From the NCBI GenBank assembly GCA_002049455.2, contig KV918770.1, positions 310,001 to 374,000 of the forward strand: DNA of 64,000 nucleotides, read 5' to 3'. Position numbers and translations under genes: made by a program. Positions 1 through 10,416 of this stretch are shown here, in pieces (within the stretch, counting starts at the first letter, position 1; each line of letters starts with the position of its first letter). This stretch comes from Porphyra umbilicalis. Its lineage: Eukaryota; Rhodophyta; Bangiophyceae; Bangiales; Bangiaceae. The notes beneath the pieces are model-generated. The model was not told the DNA's origin. It worked only from the letters and a program-made list of their open reading frames with translations, and searched no databases.

Positions 1-1386
1 CATCAAGTTGATGAGCTCCAAGTATGAAGTGACCTCGCCGGGGTTACCCGCCCGGCGAGTTGGCATAACCATCATCACCTCTGACTTGAGAGGTTCCTTC
101 GTAAAGTCTTGAAGAATGTAGAAGGCTTCGCCTTCGGAGAGGTTGTTGTCGTCACAGGCCTTGGCAAACTTGCGCAAGAACTGGAAGACCTTGGCCGGGG
201 GGGAACCATCCCACTCGTCGTTCACCCCGAAGGACTGAGCCACCTCATTTTTGCGCCGGGCCAGAGTACGGGCCTGGCGCCGCGTGTAGGCAACCGACTT
301 GTTGTCTAGCGCGTAGGTCTCACAATAGAACATCACCCGGTAGTACGGGTGCTTCACCACAATCTTGGGCGGCACCACCCGAGTTGGTGGTGTCGGGGTG
401 GTTTCAGTAGGCCACCTCCCAGCCTCTGGACCGGTCGCGGAGGAGAATTGCGTCGGGAACCCCGGGTCAATACGCCGGGGTAACTCTCGCGCCGCTCCCC
501 CGCCTTGCACACCCTCCGCCGAGTCAGGAGTCGGTTGGGCCCTCGAGTCAATACCCCGAGTGCCCTCCCTCACCGTCGACGGCGGGGGGGTAGCACGGAA
601 CGCACCAAGTAGGGCCGCAACTGCTGACTCGTCCCCCGAGCGGGAGACGTCAGTAGTCGACGACGACGACGAGTTGTCGCGTCGGCGCCAACGAGCAGAG
701 CGTCGGGCTCGGCCCCGCCGCTCAGCGGGCCTGGGCGTAGAGCCCCTCAACATCGTAACTAGCCATCGGGTAACTTCGGACCGAGCGACCTCGGCCACGG
801 CGTCTCGCCACTCGAGACCCGGGCCATCCCTGGCACCCCGTGAGCCTGGGGGAGCACGACTAGAGCTCCCTCCTGCAGGCTCCCGTGCCGATCCTGGCAT
901 CGCCCCCCCCTCCCAAGCACCGAGAGGGGATCTCCCACCGGGCCCGAGGGCCTGGGGACCGATACCGTGGGTCCCGGCGCCGTGCTCAAGCGCCGGGGCA
1001 CCCTTGGCACTCCGTGAACCTGGGGGAGCACGACTAGAGCTCCCACCCACAGGTTCCCGTGCCGGTGGTGGTACAGACCCACCGCCCCACGTAGTAACGT
1101 CGGGCAGCTGTCCTGCGCCGAAATGAGTGCCAGCACCCGACAGGACCGCCTCGGGGTGAGTACTACCCGAGGACAAGCCTGCCGGGGGGCGAGTCCCAGT
1201 CGGATCCAGGCCCGGGGGCAAGGGTTGGAACAAAGTCCGCGCCCCGCGGGCACCCGCATCCGTGGTGCCGGCACTGGTGTGGCGATCGTCAACCGACGAT
1301 CCGCCTCCGGGGGGGGTAATCTCATCCGCCCCGGCACCAGGCACCTCGACACCAGGGGGGTCTCCATTCCCCCCCCCATCGGCCAT
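1..1386 (-). CDS. Retrotransposon Gag-like protein, N-terminal part, runs off the left edge
   Basis: Translating the minus strand gives one open frame from an ATG at 1386 to base 1 with no stop (about 462 codons seen). An in-frame TAG lies just upstream near 1465. The N-terminal two thirds is Pro/Gly/Ser-rich and holds two copies of a 15-residue REPAGGSSSRAPPGS-like segment, matching a DNA direct repeat at about 842-900 and 1015-1075. From base 380 downward it becomes a globular helical region (YRVMFYCETYAL, then YTRRQARTLARRKNEV, then VFQFLRKFAKACDDNNLSEG, then SYLELINLM). The order of these motifs matches the capsid-like part of the Gag at 37083-38729. Assignment as Gag rests on that pattern, not on a zinc knuckle, which would lie outside the window. 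The host-gene alternative is less likely. Confidence 0.6.
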   Translation of the reverse strand, partial: MADGGGNGDPPGVEVPGAGADEITPPGGGSSVDDRHTSAGTTDAGARGARTLFQPLPPGLDPTGTRPPAGLSSGSTHPEAVLSGAGTHFGAGQLPDVTTWGGGSVPPPAREPVGGSSSRAPPGSRSAKGAPALEHGAGTHGIGPQALGPGGRSPLGAWEGGAMPGSAREPAGGSSSRAPPGSRGARDGPGLEWRDAVAEVARSEVTRWLVTMLRGSTPRPAERRGRARRSARWRRRDNSSSSSTTDVSRSGDESAVAALLGAFRATPPPSTVREGTRGIDSRAQPTPDSAEGVQGGGAARELPRRIDPGFPTQFSSATGPEAGRWPTETTPTPPTRVVPPKIVVKHPYYRVMFYCETYALDNKSVAYTRRQARTLARRKNEVAQSFGVNDEWDGSPPAKVFQFLRKFAKACDDNNLSEGEAFYILQDFTKEPLKSEVMMVMPTRRAGNPGEVTSYLELINLM

Positions 1387-1796
1387 CGACCCAGCCGGAC
1401 TCAGCCAAACCTGGCGTTGCGGGGCACCGCCCGCAGCGCTAGGCACCAAGGGGAGGAGATCCGACTAGGTTCCCCCTGAGGCGGGTTGGCGCACCGCCAC
1501 CACCCCGAGGAAGGTTGAGCTGCCTTCCACCCCTGCTGCTCCACCAAATGGTACAACACGCTCACCCCACCCCACCCAGTTGGGGGGAGGGCGAGCCAAA
1601 CCGTGTCGCCGGGTAGTCCTGTCGGGGAATACCCGCCCCGGAAGGAAACCCCGAAGAGCACTCACGCTCGGCGTCGACCGGGGGAAGGCGCCCCGAGCGA
1701 CAAACACGAGTTGTGTGACCGAAAGTTTACTGGCCCGCGTCAAAGGCCTCGAGGCGACACTCACGCCTCACCCTCTTATCCCGTCCGTTCCCCTCG

Positions 1797-1925
1797 GACC
1801 CTCGGAAAACCCTCCTCAGACACCCTCAAAGGACCCTCGGAAAACCCTCCCCAGACTCCCTCAAAGGACCCTCGGAAAACCGGTCTCAGACACCCTCAAA
1901 GGACCCACGGAAAGCCCTCTCCTCA
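1797..1925. repeat. Short tandem repeat, 4 x 35 bp
   Basis: Four units of 35 bp begin at 1797, 1832, 1867 and 1902, each opening with GACCCTCGGAAAA or a one- to two-base variant. The array sits in the roughly 730-bp gap between the Gag-like frame (minus) and the hAT frame (plus). It could be part of the 5' LTR/leader of the left-edge retroelement, but no LTR pair can be shown because the partner lies outside the window. Nothing else is recognisable between 1387 and 2117. Confidence 0.8.
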
Positions 1926-2117
1926 GGGCCCACTGGGCTCATAACCCGGAGGACGGCCGAAGCTTCGAATACCGCCTTGAGTAGAGGCGGGGGGAAGGGT
2001 GCTACGTGACACCCTCGCGGCGCCCCGGAGTCAGGGGCATAAAGTAACATACGTCGATAATCCAAGTGGGGTTTACACAAAATTAGGCCCTTAAGTAGGG
2101 GCCCACTCGAGGGGGTT

Positions 2118-4062
2118 ATGAATCCCAGGGAAGTATTGGGATTGCGGTTGTGGTTGGTGAGCCACGAGATGATCACAAGTGGGTCGCCAACGGAACAATT
2201 TGAAATATGCGTTAGTGGGGCATACTTCCGGGGAATCTGGATCCCGGAGTGTGGGGGCCATGTGACGGACCGTCACAGGTACCGGGGGCTACCCTTTTTT
2301 CACCTCGTGACGGGCCTGTGGGCGGAGCGCCACGGCTCTGGATCTTACGGGTCGCTCGTGCTGAGGTGCGTGAACCCCGATAGCTTCTCAATTCTTGAGC
2401 TTCACCTCGGCGTCACGCCCTTCGCCGGGCGCCACGACCACGAGAACATCAAGACGTGGCTGCTGCAGCAGCTGTCGCGATTCGGACTGCGCCCGCAAGA
2501 CGTCAGCTCTTCCACGACGGACTCGGGCAGCAACGGCAAGAAGGCCCTAAGGCAGCTGTGGCCGCGATGGATACCCTGTGCGGCACATGCCATCCATCAA
2601 GCGGTCAAGTCGGCGCTGGGGGCGACGGGGCAGACGTCAACTGCACAAGACTCTCGGTCGGGCGCCGCCGCATCCTCAAGGCCGGAAAGCAGAAAACAAG
2701 CGGCCAGCAGACTCCTGCGTCGGACACGCAAGACGACAGCCCACTTCCACAAATCGCCTCCGAGCGTCGCGATGCTGAACGCTGTCCCGCTTCCGGGAGA
2801 TGATGGCGCCCGAAAGCTGCTCACGGAGTCGCCAACTCGATGGGGTTCAACTTATCTTTCGCTTGCACGGCTTTTCACCCTCATGCCGCGGCGGGTCGTT
2901 TTTGGGAGGTTGCGGAACCTAACGGCCGCGCACGAGAGGCGCTGCATCGAGCAGGCTGATTGGGAGCCTGTGCGGCACCTGATTGGTGTCCTGAAGCCGT
3001 CTTACGAGGCGTCTATGGCATTGCAAAGCGCATCAGGCACCGTGGCGGAGGCGTTCGAGCTTTTGTGTCGACTGCAGCGGACGATGCAGGTGCCCTCGTA
3101 CCCTTGCCCCATTGACCACACCGAGCCGCTTGCCGTTGGGCGTGACGCCATTCTCGCCTTTTTGGACGCGGACAAGGGCGGGACAGACGTTATGGAGCTT
3201 GATGGCCGCCTCTACAAGCATGAGCAGGTGTACGTGACTCGTACTCGCACCGCCACCAGCATGTGCTCTGAAGCAGCGACGGTTGCGTCCGTGCTTCAAA
3301 ATGAGCTCGACAAGCGTTTCTTCAACGAGATGGACAACACCAAGAGTTGGCTGATGAACGAGGCAGATTTGGCTGCAACACTCGTCACGCCTGGCGGCGG
3401 ATCGATGCTCAAAAAGGTGGCCACGAGAAGCGGACAAGGCGACGCGAGTGACCGCGCCCACGCCGCTGTAAGGGCGACGACCACGCACTTTCTGGACGAC
3501 CGCCCGGCACCACGCTTGCGTCGCGGGGAGCTGGACAGTGAGCGAAAGAGGTGCCGCACGTCTTTGATCGTTTGGTACTCGGAAGAGAGTCGGGAGACCT
3601 GTGACGACACGCCTGGGGAGCTCGCGATGCGGGAGCTGGATCGCTTTCTGATGACGGTCCTTCCCGGTGACTACGACGGCGCCCTAGGCTTCTGGGCAGC
3701 GCGCCGAGATGACTTCCCCCCTGCTCCATCTTGTCGCGTGCTCGCTCCTTGGAGCGTCTGGGTCATCTTCCGCGTCTGAGCATGATTTCTCTGTTGCTGG
3801 GCTTGTTCTGCGCAAGGACAGGTCCACGCTCCTAGCCGAGCACGTGGAGATGCATTGCCTCGTGCGTTTCAATGCGCACCTGCTACCGTCGGACCTTTCT
3901 CTCATCCATCGCCTATCCCAAGACGAGCGTTCGTCTGCTCGAACTAACATGCAGCCGCTCACCGCCGAAATGCGTGCCGGTGGGACCGCGGTGGGCGATT
4001 CATCGGAGAGTGACAGCGACATGTTTTTGGATGAGTCTGACTTTGAAGACGGGGACTTCTAG
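2118..4062 (+). pseudogene. hAT-family transposase, frameshifted
   Basis: The frame from ATG 2118 encodes typical hAT core motifs: FHLVTGLW, LGVTPFAGRHDHENI, a TTDSGSN motif followed by IPCAAHAIHQAV, and SPTRWGSTYLSLARL. The first frame leaves the family pattern after RRDDFPP and ends at 3779. The plus-one frame (from about 3716) continues with the C-terminal hAT dimerisation region (SSSASEHDFSVAGLVLRKDRSTL, then VEMHCLVRFNAHLLP), an acidic tail, and TAG at 4060-4062. The break falls in a run of six C at 3716-3721; five would keep one frame. That can be a real mutation or a consensus error. No BED zinc finger is seen upstream, so the N terminus is missing or elsewhere. No terminal repeats were found. 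Confidence 0.8.
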
Positions 4063-6738
4063 ACTGTCGTGGGTAGCGGGGTCGGCCGTGCTTCGCTTCT
4101 GTTTTTTGCGTGTTAGACGATGGTTGTCGTCGTGTTAGTCGCTGGGTACAGCACGCCGAGCTCGTGCAGTCACCTGTCATCTTCGCTCCCCCTAAGTCCG
4201 TGCCCAGTTGACGTCCCTTCAGGTGCCGGTGAGGTGAATGGCCGCGGCGCCGCCGTGTGTGCTAGGGTACCGGTGTAGAAGCGATCAGAGAGACTGCGCC
4301 GGAGACAGCGGGCGGTCGGACTGCTGGCGCAGCGGGGATGAGAACAGACGGGCTGCATCCTGCGAGCAGGTACAGGCGACGTCGTGTCGTTTCCCGTGCC
4401 GTGCGAGGCTGAAGGAACCAAGTGGGGGGGGGTGGACGTGAAAGACGAGCGCTAGTCTGGAGGTGGGGTGGGAGGCCGCCAATGCGCAAGACACTCTTTT
4501 ACAAGAGCCCACGCCAGCGAGAACACGCGTCATAAAGAGGCACCGGCGAGGCGGAGGACGTTTTTATGCACCCCCCCCCACCGACGCCACCTCATTGGCC
4601 TTCTGCAGGGGCGTGCCGACGGTGCTTGGCACAGCTACGGTGCCCGCGCGACAGACTAACATTGTCATACCTGTCCTGAGACGAGTAGACTGGAAAGACA
4701 ACCGAGACCGCGAAGTGGTCTGCCACGGCCAGTCTCCACGCCCCCGCTGCGTTGACGGCGTCGGGCGGCGCCGGACCGGCAGGGTTCGCCAAAGCCAGCT
4801 TGCCCATCTGCAACGACGGAGGCGCGCCGATGTTGCCTGCCAACGCGTACTGGCCCGCCACAGCCGCGCTCGGCACTCCCGCCGCGTCGACGGCCATGGG
4901 CGGAACGGTGCAAAAAGCAGCCACCGCCACAAACGTGCCAGCCTTGGCTGCTGTTCTACTCCGACCGTGTGGTTTGAGGCCGGGCGCGGGCGGGCGGGCG
5001 CCGACCGGCACCGCCAGCGTTCCCCCATCCCGCAGCCCCACCATCTGGCATAGCAAGGTCAAGCGGTTGAAGAGGCCGACCGCGACCCCAGCTTGTCCAC
5101 CCCATGTCGCCGCTTGAAGCGGGCACGTCCTTGCCAGCCACAAGCATCAGCTTGCACACCTCCGCGATCACCCAGACAACCGCCGTGTCGAGCCTTGGGG
5201 GGGTGCGCGGCGATGCCGACCGACATTTTGGGCTTGCCCGTCTCCCTCCCCCCCCGGGACACAGCTATCGTCGTCAACGGCCGCACCTTTTGCTGCTTGC
5301 CATAACGGGGTATCATGAGGCAACAGGTAGCCACCTTGAGAATGACGGCAAGGCCGTCAGCCGAGCGGTCGCTTCGGCAGTCTGCTGCTGCGACTTGGAC
5401 ACCGCCACGCTGATGGCGCGCGTGCCGGCCTCGCCCACCGCCAACTTGAAACCGGCAATGCACTTGAAGGTGGCTCACGGGGGCAGTAGGAAAGGGGGGG
5501 AGGGGCCGGAGGAGAAAGTGGCGAGGCCGTCGCTGGCAGGGAGCGGGGCAGCCTCGGCCACCGCATCGCCGCGTGGGCAAAGGGAGACTCTGGGCCGTGG
5601 CGGAGTCACCGTCGGGCGTTCCGGCCGCTCGGGCGTGAGAGGAGGACGCCGCGCTACCTCAGATTGCTCTGAAACCGCTGTGGAGGGCGCTCGTCGGAAC
5701 CACCGCATGGACCGGCTACCCAGGGGCGATTTGCAGAGACTGGGTTCGGAACGTGCCACGACGTGCGTGTTCAATAGTCTCTGGCGCGTTCCAGCTCGCG
5801 CGCATGCCGACGGGCCCTGAAAAACGGGTCCAGCGGCGAAAGCAATGCCAGTGGCGCCGGCGGCGGCGGCGGCCGCAGTGGCAACAAGAGCATACGTGGT
5901 ATTCCGCGTTCTCGTTCTCGAAAATGTTTTCTTGCTGATAGAAAAAGATGTCCGTTTTCCACTTTCACCCCCACCACCCCTCGTTCGGCACCCCACGCAC
6001 CCCACGGACGCTGGAGCGGCGCGCGCCGCTCCAACGTCGCGTGTCAGGAACGGCCAGCGCGCTTCAGGGTGCCGAGGCTCGCGGACGTCGCGTAGAGGTG
6101 TGAGTGGAAGAGTACAGCATCGTCTGGCTACGGCAGAGGCCGTTCGTCCAGGGCGGCGAGCGTACCCGACCGCCACTCGCCATCGTCCTAGCCACCGCTG
6201 ACGTTGCTACGACCAGCGCCATATTCAATCCCAGTCCAGAGGGCCGGCGGGCAGGGATGAGGGGGGTAAAATGATCGCTTGATAATTATCACGATAATTA
6301 TCGCGAAATCATCGAAACCATGGCCGAGAGCGATGATAATGATCACCAGCCTGCCACGTGTTCTGACTTAATTTGCGGTTATTACTTGACATTGAGTACT
6401 TGGTATGGCGGGGAGCTGGACTGACCGTCTTGGCCGCAGGCGGTCCTTGCCGGCGATCCTGCAGTGGCAATGACGGCTGCTGGATGACCATGGGCTGGCT
6501 TTCCTGCACCTTGTCGGCGCAGAAGGTGTGGTGGTCCGTTCTCTTTCTACCATTCCTTAACGTTGTACCATCACCCGCGCCTCCATGCCTCGCCCCCCGA
6601 CTGCTCCACCGGCACGACGTTCGCGGGATAACCCTCGCCGCCCCCCGCCGGCGCCAGATGGCCACCCGCCGCCTTTCGCGGCAGCCCGTACGACGATTGC
6701 ACCCGCCGGCGCGCGGGGGTGCAGCGGCAGGCCTGCAC
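4063..6738. other. Gene-poor GC-rich stretch
   Basis: No recognisable domain in any frame. Minus-strand frames between 4592 and 6176 contain some non-repetitive peptide (for example VCKLMLVAGKDVPASSGDMG near 5140), so a decayed or spliced gene is possible, but family and boundaries cannot be assigned. Two adjacent AT-rich palindromes lie at 6281-6302. Confidence 0.4.
6281..6302. repeat. Paired GATAATTATC palindromes
   Basis: The perfect 10-bp palindrome GATAATTATC occurs at 6281-6290 and again at 6293-6302, in an AT-rich patch within GC-rich DNA, followed by GAAACCATGG. The same palindrome recurs at 24566-24575 close to another GAAACCATGG. The two patches flank the Harbinger and the intact hAT gene, so they may be end structures of a larger element. 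This is inference; no matching target duplication was identified. Confidence 0.45.
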
Positions 6739-7683
6739 CTATGGCGTAGACGGAAGTTTGGCACCCGTGTGGGGCAAGGAGCTGGGGGGCCGGGCTGGGA
6801 TACTGTTGGCCTGTGCAGGGGGCGGGGAGAATGCACGCGTGTAGACTACATGGTGACAGTAATAAATGCCTATCCTAGTGAGTGCGGCGTCAACAGAATC
6901 GCAGTTTGGTCTGAAAGTGGAGCGTGGCGGCGCCGTCATGTAACTGTGTAGCGCATGCCGGCAGTCACCCGCCGTGCACCTGGCGCGGACGTCCGCCACC
7001 ACTTCTTTTGTCATATCCGGCATGCTTAACCCCTCCTCGGCCCTCTCCCCCCCGTCCCACTCCTCTGGCTTGGCCGCCTGTGTCAGCAGCGCCGCGCCCA
7101 CAGCCCCCAGCGCCGCCGTCAGCACGACCGCCGCCCCCACCAGCAACGAGGCCAACCGTGCGGCCTGAAAGCAGCGGCCCCCACCGTCCCCGCCGCCGGC
7201 ACCCGAGCCCGAGTCCCGCCTCCCCGCGCCGCCGCTGCCGCTGCCGCTGCCGCAGCCGGCGCAGCCACCCCCAACGCCGCGGCCGCCGCCGCCGCGCGCG
7301 ACGGCGCCGCCGCCGAGCGGCACGCCGCCGGCGCCGCCGCCGCCGCTGCAGCCGCCGCTGCAGCCGCCGCCGCTGCCACCCCCCCGCGAGGACGGCCGCG
7401 GGCCGAGCCGCGCGGGCATGCGCGCCGCCGCCGCGGCCGCGCGCCCCGGCGGGGGCGACCGCCGCGCGCCCGCCGCCGCCCGCCGCCGCGAGTGTGGGCG
7501 CGCCGGCCGGATCATGGCCTGGCATGCGCCCGCCGCCGTCGGCGCCCCGCCAGTGCGCCGCGCCGCCCGCCAACGGCGACGGCGGCGACGCCGCGGGCCC
7601 GCGGCCCGCCGCGGCGGGTCCCCGCGGCGGCGGGCCCCCGCGCGGGGGCCCGGCGGCGCGCCTCCTGCCGGCGGCGGCGACAC
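6739..7683 (-). CDS. Hypothetical protein with one membrane segment
   Basis: This 314-residue open frame has a Gly/Ala/Arg-rich first half of little information. It is followed by a strongly hydrophobic segment (LASLLVGAAVVLTAALGAVG and onward) and a soluble tail with several cysteines (RARCTAGDCRHALHSYM, RPNCDSVDAAL). The DNA of the membrane segment (about 7051-7150) is repeated, diverged, at about 9583-9683, where the matching peptide reads LTAALGAVGAAVLPGAAKPEE. Duplication of that module suggests it is or was part of a real gene. The N-terminal low-complexity part is probably not translated as drawn. No family recognised. Confidence 0.3.
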   Translation of the reverse strand: MSPPPAGGAPPGPRAGARRRGDPPRRAAGPRRRRRRRWRAARRTGGAPTAAGACQAMIRPARPHSRRRAAAGARRSPPPGRAAAAAARMPARLGPRPSSRGGGSGGGCSGGCSGGGGAGGVPLGGGAVARGGGGRGVGGGCAGCGSGSGSGGAGRRDSGSGAGGGDGGGRCFQAARLASLLVGAAVVLTAALGAVGAALLTQAAKPEEWDGGERAEEGLSMPDMTKEVVADVRARCTAGDCRHALHSYMTAPPRSTFRPNCDSVDAALTRIGIYYCHHVVYTRAFSPPPAQANSIPARPPSSLPHTGAKLPSTP

Positions 7684-7689
7684 GCCGCT

Positions 7690-9582
7690 CCCCGCCTCAC
7701 AGTGAACACGTTCGGTGCGGCGCCACCGCGCTCATCAACAGCCGAGGTCCCTAAAGAGGCGGCGGCTCGGGTCGTCCCCCCCCCCCCCGAGCCCCTTCCC
7801 GCCCCACCCCCACCCCCCCCCGCCTCACCCGCCGCCCACCCGCCCCTCCGCATACTGCCCGCCCCCCGCCCCGGCTGGGTGTGAAACACGCCGCCGGCGC
7901 CGCCGCCCCCCCCGCCGGTGGGCGGCGAGGGCGTGCCCCCCCCGCCGCAGAGCGGGGAGATGCACGCGGTCGGGACCGGGGCCCACCATCCCCCCCCCCC
8001 CCGCCCCCACTTCCGCCACCCCCCCACTGGCCGCGGGGGCGCGCCTGCCCCCCGCCGGGCACCGCGTTTTCATCCCCCCCCCCGTCGCCGCCGACCGGGG
8101 GCGCGCCCCACACGGGCGGATGCCCGCTCGGCGGCGTGCCCCGCAGCAGTGCCGCCCAGCCGCCGCTCGGGGGGGTGCCGCTGCCGCCGCCGGCGGCCGA
8201 CATCCACCTGCCGCTGCCGCCGCCGCCGCCGCCGCTGCTGCGGCGCCGCGCCGACGAGGTGGCGGCGGCGGCAGCGGGGGTGGAGGTGCCGCCGCCGCGT
8301 GCTGAGGCGGGCCCGTCGCCAAACGGGTCGCCGCCGACCGTGGCCCACGGGCCGCCGCCGCCGCCACTGCGTCTGCCGCGCGCGCGCACCGCCCTAAACG
8401 GGGTGCGTGGCGGGGGGATCCCCCACCGCCCCGGCCCCAAGACGCACCCGACCGCGGGGTTGGGTGCCACGCCGCGGGCGTCTGCAGGAGGGCGCACGTG
8501 CCGCCGCCGCTGGCGGGCGTCGCCCCCCCGCCGCCCGTGCCGGCGGGCGGCGACACGTCCATGGCGTCGGGCGCGTCCGGCACCAGATTTCCCCAGCCGC
8601 CGCCGCTGCCGGCGGGGGGCGACCCGCCGGTAGGGGTGCCGAGCAGCAGCTCCTCGGCCTTGACCGCGCTGCTGTCCGCCGCCACGGCCGGCGACGACGG
8701 CAGCGACGGCTGCTGCGCCGTCGGCGGCGGCGGCACCGCGGAGCCCACCGCGTCGAGCACCCTCGCGTCGGTCTTGGTACAGGGCGGGGGGTCGCCGCTT
8801 CCGTCGAGGTCGCCGTGTCCGCCCCCGCCGACGCGGCTCGTCGGCGGCGGCGGCGGTGGCGGTCATGGTGGCGGCCCCGACGGCAGTGGCGGGGGGGGCA
8901 TGCCACCCCCCCGCTGACGCCGCTGCCGCCACCGCCGCCGCCGCCGTCGCTGCCGTCGCCGCCGCCGCTGCCGCCGCTGCCGGCGCTGGCGCGGCGCTGC
9001 GCCCCCCCCCCCGGCCACCCGCCAACCGCGCGGTGCGGCGGTTGGAAAATCCGCCGCTCAGCGGCGCACCGCCAACGCCGCGGTGACCGACGCGGCGGGG
9101 GCGGTGGCGCGCGTGGGGCCGACGTCCCTCACGGCGGGGGGTCGGAGCGACCACGCCGTCCCCCCCGCCGGTCGGGGTGGGCCCCCACACGAGATGGCCG
9201 TCGACTCGCGTTCAGACGTGTCGGTCGACGCTGCATAGGCGCCGGCGGTGGCGTCGCCGTCCCCGCCGCCGCCGCCGACGCCACTGTCGTCGCCCACGGG
9301 GCGGCGGGTGGGGGGGGGCGCCCGCCGGTGGCTCGCCGACGCTAACGAGGCGGTCGTGCGGGACAGAGGGGGGGACAGCTGTGGCTACAGCGCGGCCGCC
9401 GCCGACGCGGGTGTGGCGGCGTCGGCGCACCCGCCGCCGCCCGGCGGCGTCGCCGTTGGTGGCTCTGCGTCCCCCCCACCCCCCCCCCCCCCCCCCCGCG
9501 TGCGCGTCGCGAGCCGCCGCCGCGTCGCGTTGTAGTGGTTCTTGATGCAATTGTCTCGGCCCCCTCCCGGACGACTCCCCCC
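7690..9582. repeat. CCG/GCC triplet-rich low-complexity region
   Basis: About 1.9 kb is built from imperfect GCC/CCG triplets and poly-C runs. Long open frames exist here on both strands (for example 479 codons on the minus strand, 7751-9190), but all are Gly/Ala/Pro/Arg-rich and arise from base composition. A continuous C/A tract lies at about 9470-9497. Confidence 0.75.
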
Positions 9583-9683
9583 CCCCCCCTCCTCTGGCTT
9601 TGCCGCCCCCGGCAGCACAGCCGCGCCCACAGCCCCCAGAGCCGCCGTCAGCGCGCCCGCCGCCCCCGCCATCAACCTCGGCT
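9583..9683 (-). repeat. Second, diverged copy of the membrane-segment module
   Basis: About 100 bp matches 7051-7150 in the same orientation at roughly four bases in five, sharing TCCTCTGGCTT and CGCGCCCACAGCCCCCAG. In the minus frame both copies encode LTAALGAVGAA followed by AAKPEE. The surrounding sequence differs, so this is a short shared exon-like segment or a gene-fragment duplication. Confidence 0.6.
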
Positions 9684-10201
9684 GGGTGCAGCCGGGCGTT
9701 GTTCCCGTCGGCGTTCCGCCCACCGCCGTCACGTAGGACGACGTCACACCGGACGGCGCCACGCCTGCCGGCGTCGAGTCGGTTGCCAGTGAGTCGCTCG
9801 GCGTAGATCACGACAGCGCCGCCTCGATCGCCGTCCAGCCCGACGGCGCCGCCTGCATCGCCGTCGAGCGGGGGGGGGGGGACGATGGTACAAATGGGGT
9901 CCCAAGGCATTTATGGAGATGGTGGGGGTGAGGGGGTTGCGCTCAAAGGCGGGGGCGGTGGTGGGTCGGTGACGAAAGGGTGGCTGTGGGTGGTAGAAAG
10001 AAAGGGATGCTAGTCAGGTGTGCTATAGGCACCGGCTCGGCGATGACCGGCGGCGTGGCGGCCGCCAATGGACGCGTGGGGAGGGGCGGCGGTGGTCAAG
10101 ACACTCGGGGGCCCTGTGACACACGATCTCTGTTGAAGCGAAACGTCTGCGGGAGACCTGGCTCCGACTCCTGGACGCGATCCAATCTAGGGCACCACTA
10201 A

Positions 10202-10230
10202 GAGCACACCCAACAACGTCGGTTGCGAAC
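10202..10230 (+). repeat. Harbinger left terminal inverted repeat
   Basis: Twenty-nine bases that match the reverse complement of 21529-21557 at all but position 12 (A here, T on the right). It runs from GAGCACACCC into GGTTGCGAAC, the first of the subterminal TGCGAAC motifs. Preceded directly by the TAA target duplication at 10199-10201. Confidence 0.95.
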
Positions 10231-10416
10231 GATCTGCGAACCTTTTAAGAGCGCAACGTGTGCGCCTATGAGTGGCCAAAAGCGTTTCGGCAGCGATATG
10301 CGCAGGCTCTGCGAACCCGCTCCGCTCGGATCCAGAGTACTTGTTTTCTTCTGTCGGCAGATCGCAGTGTATGGGAAACGGAGAAGGTGACGTTGCTGGG
10401 TTGTCGACCTGCGAAC
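10224..10416 (+). promoter_or_regulatory. Left subterminal TGCGAAC cluster
   Basis: The heptamer TGCGAAC occurs at 10224, 10235, 10310 and 10410, all in the same orientation within 215 bp of the left end. Repeated subterminal motifs in DNA transposons are commonly transposase or Myb-partner binding sites; that role is inferred here. Confidence 0.55.

Noticed and set aside
7110-7690. Plus-strand Arg/Pro-rich frames as RNA-binding proteins
   Set aside because: Reverse complement of Ala/Gly-rich triplet DNA; no RNA-binding domain.
7751-9190. 479-codon minus-strand frame
   Set aside because: Gly/Ala/Arg low complexity from GCC triplets, with no domain.
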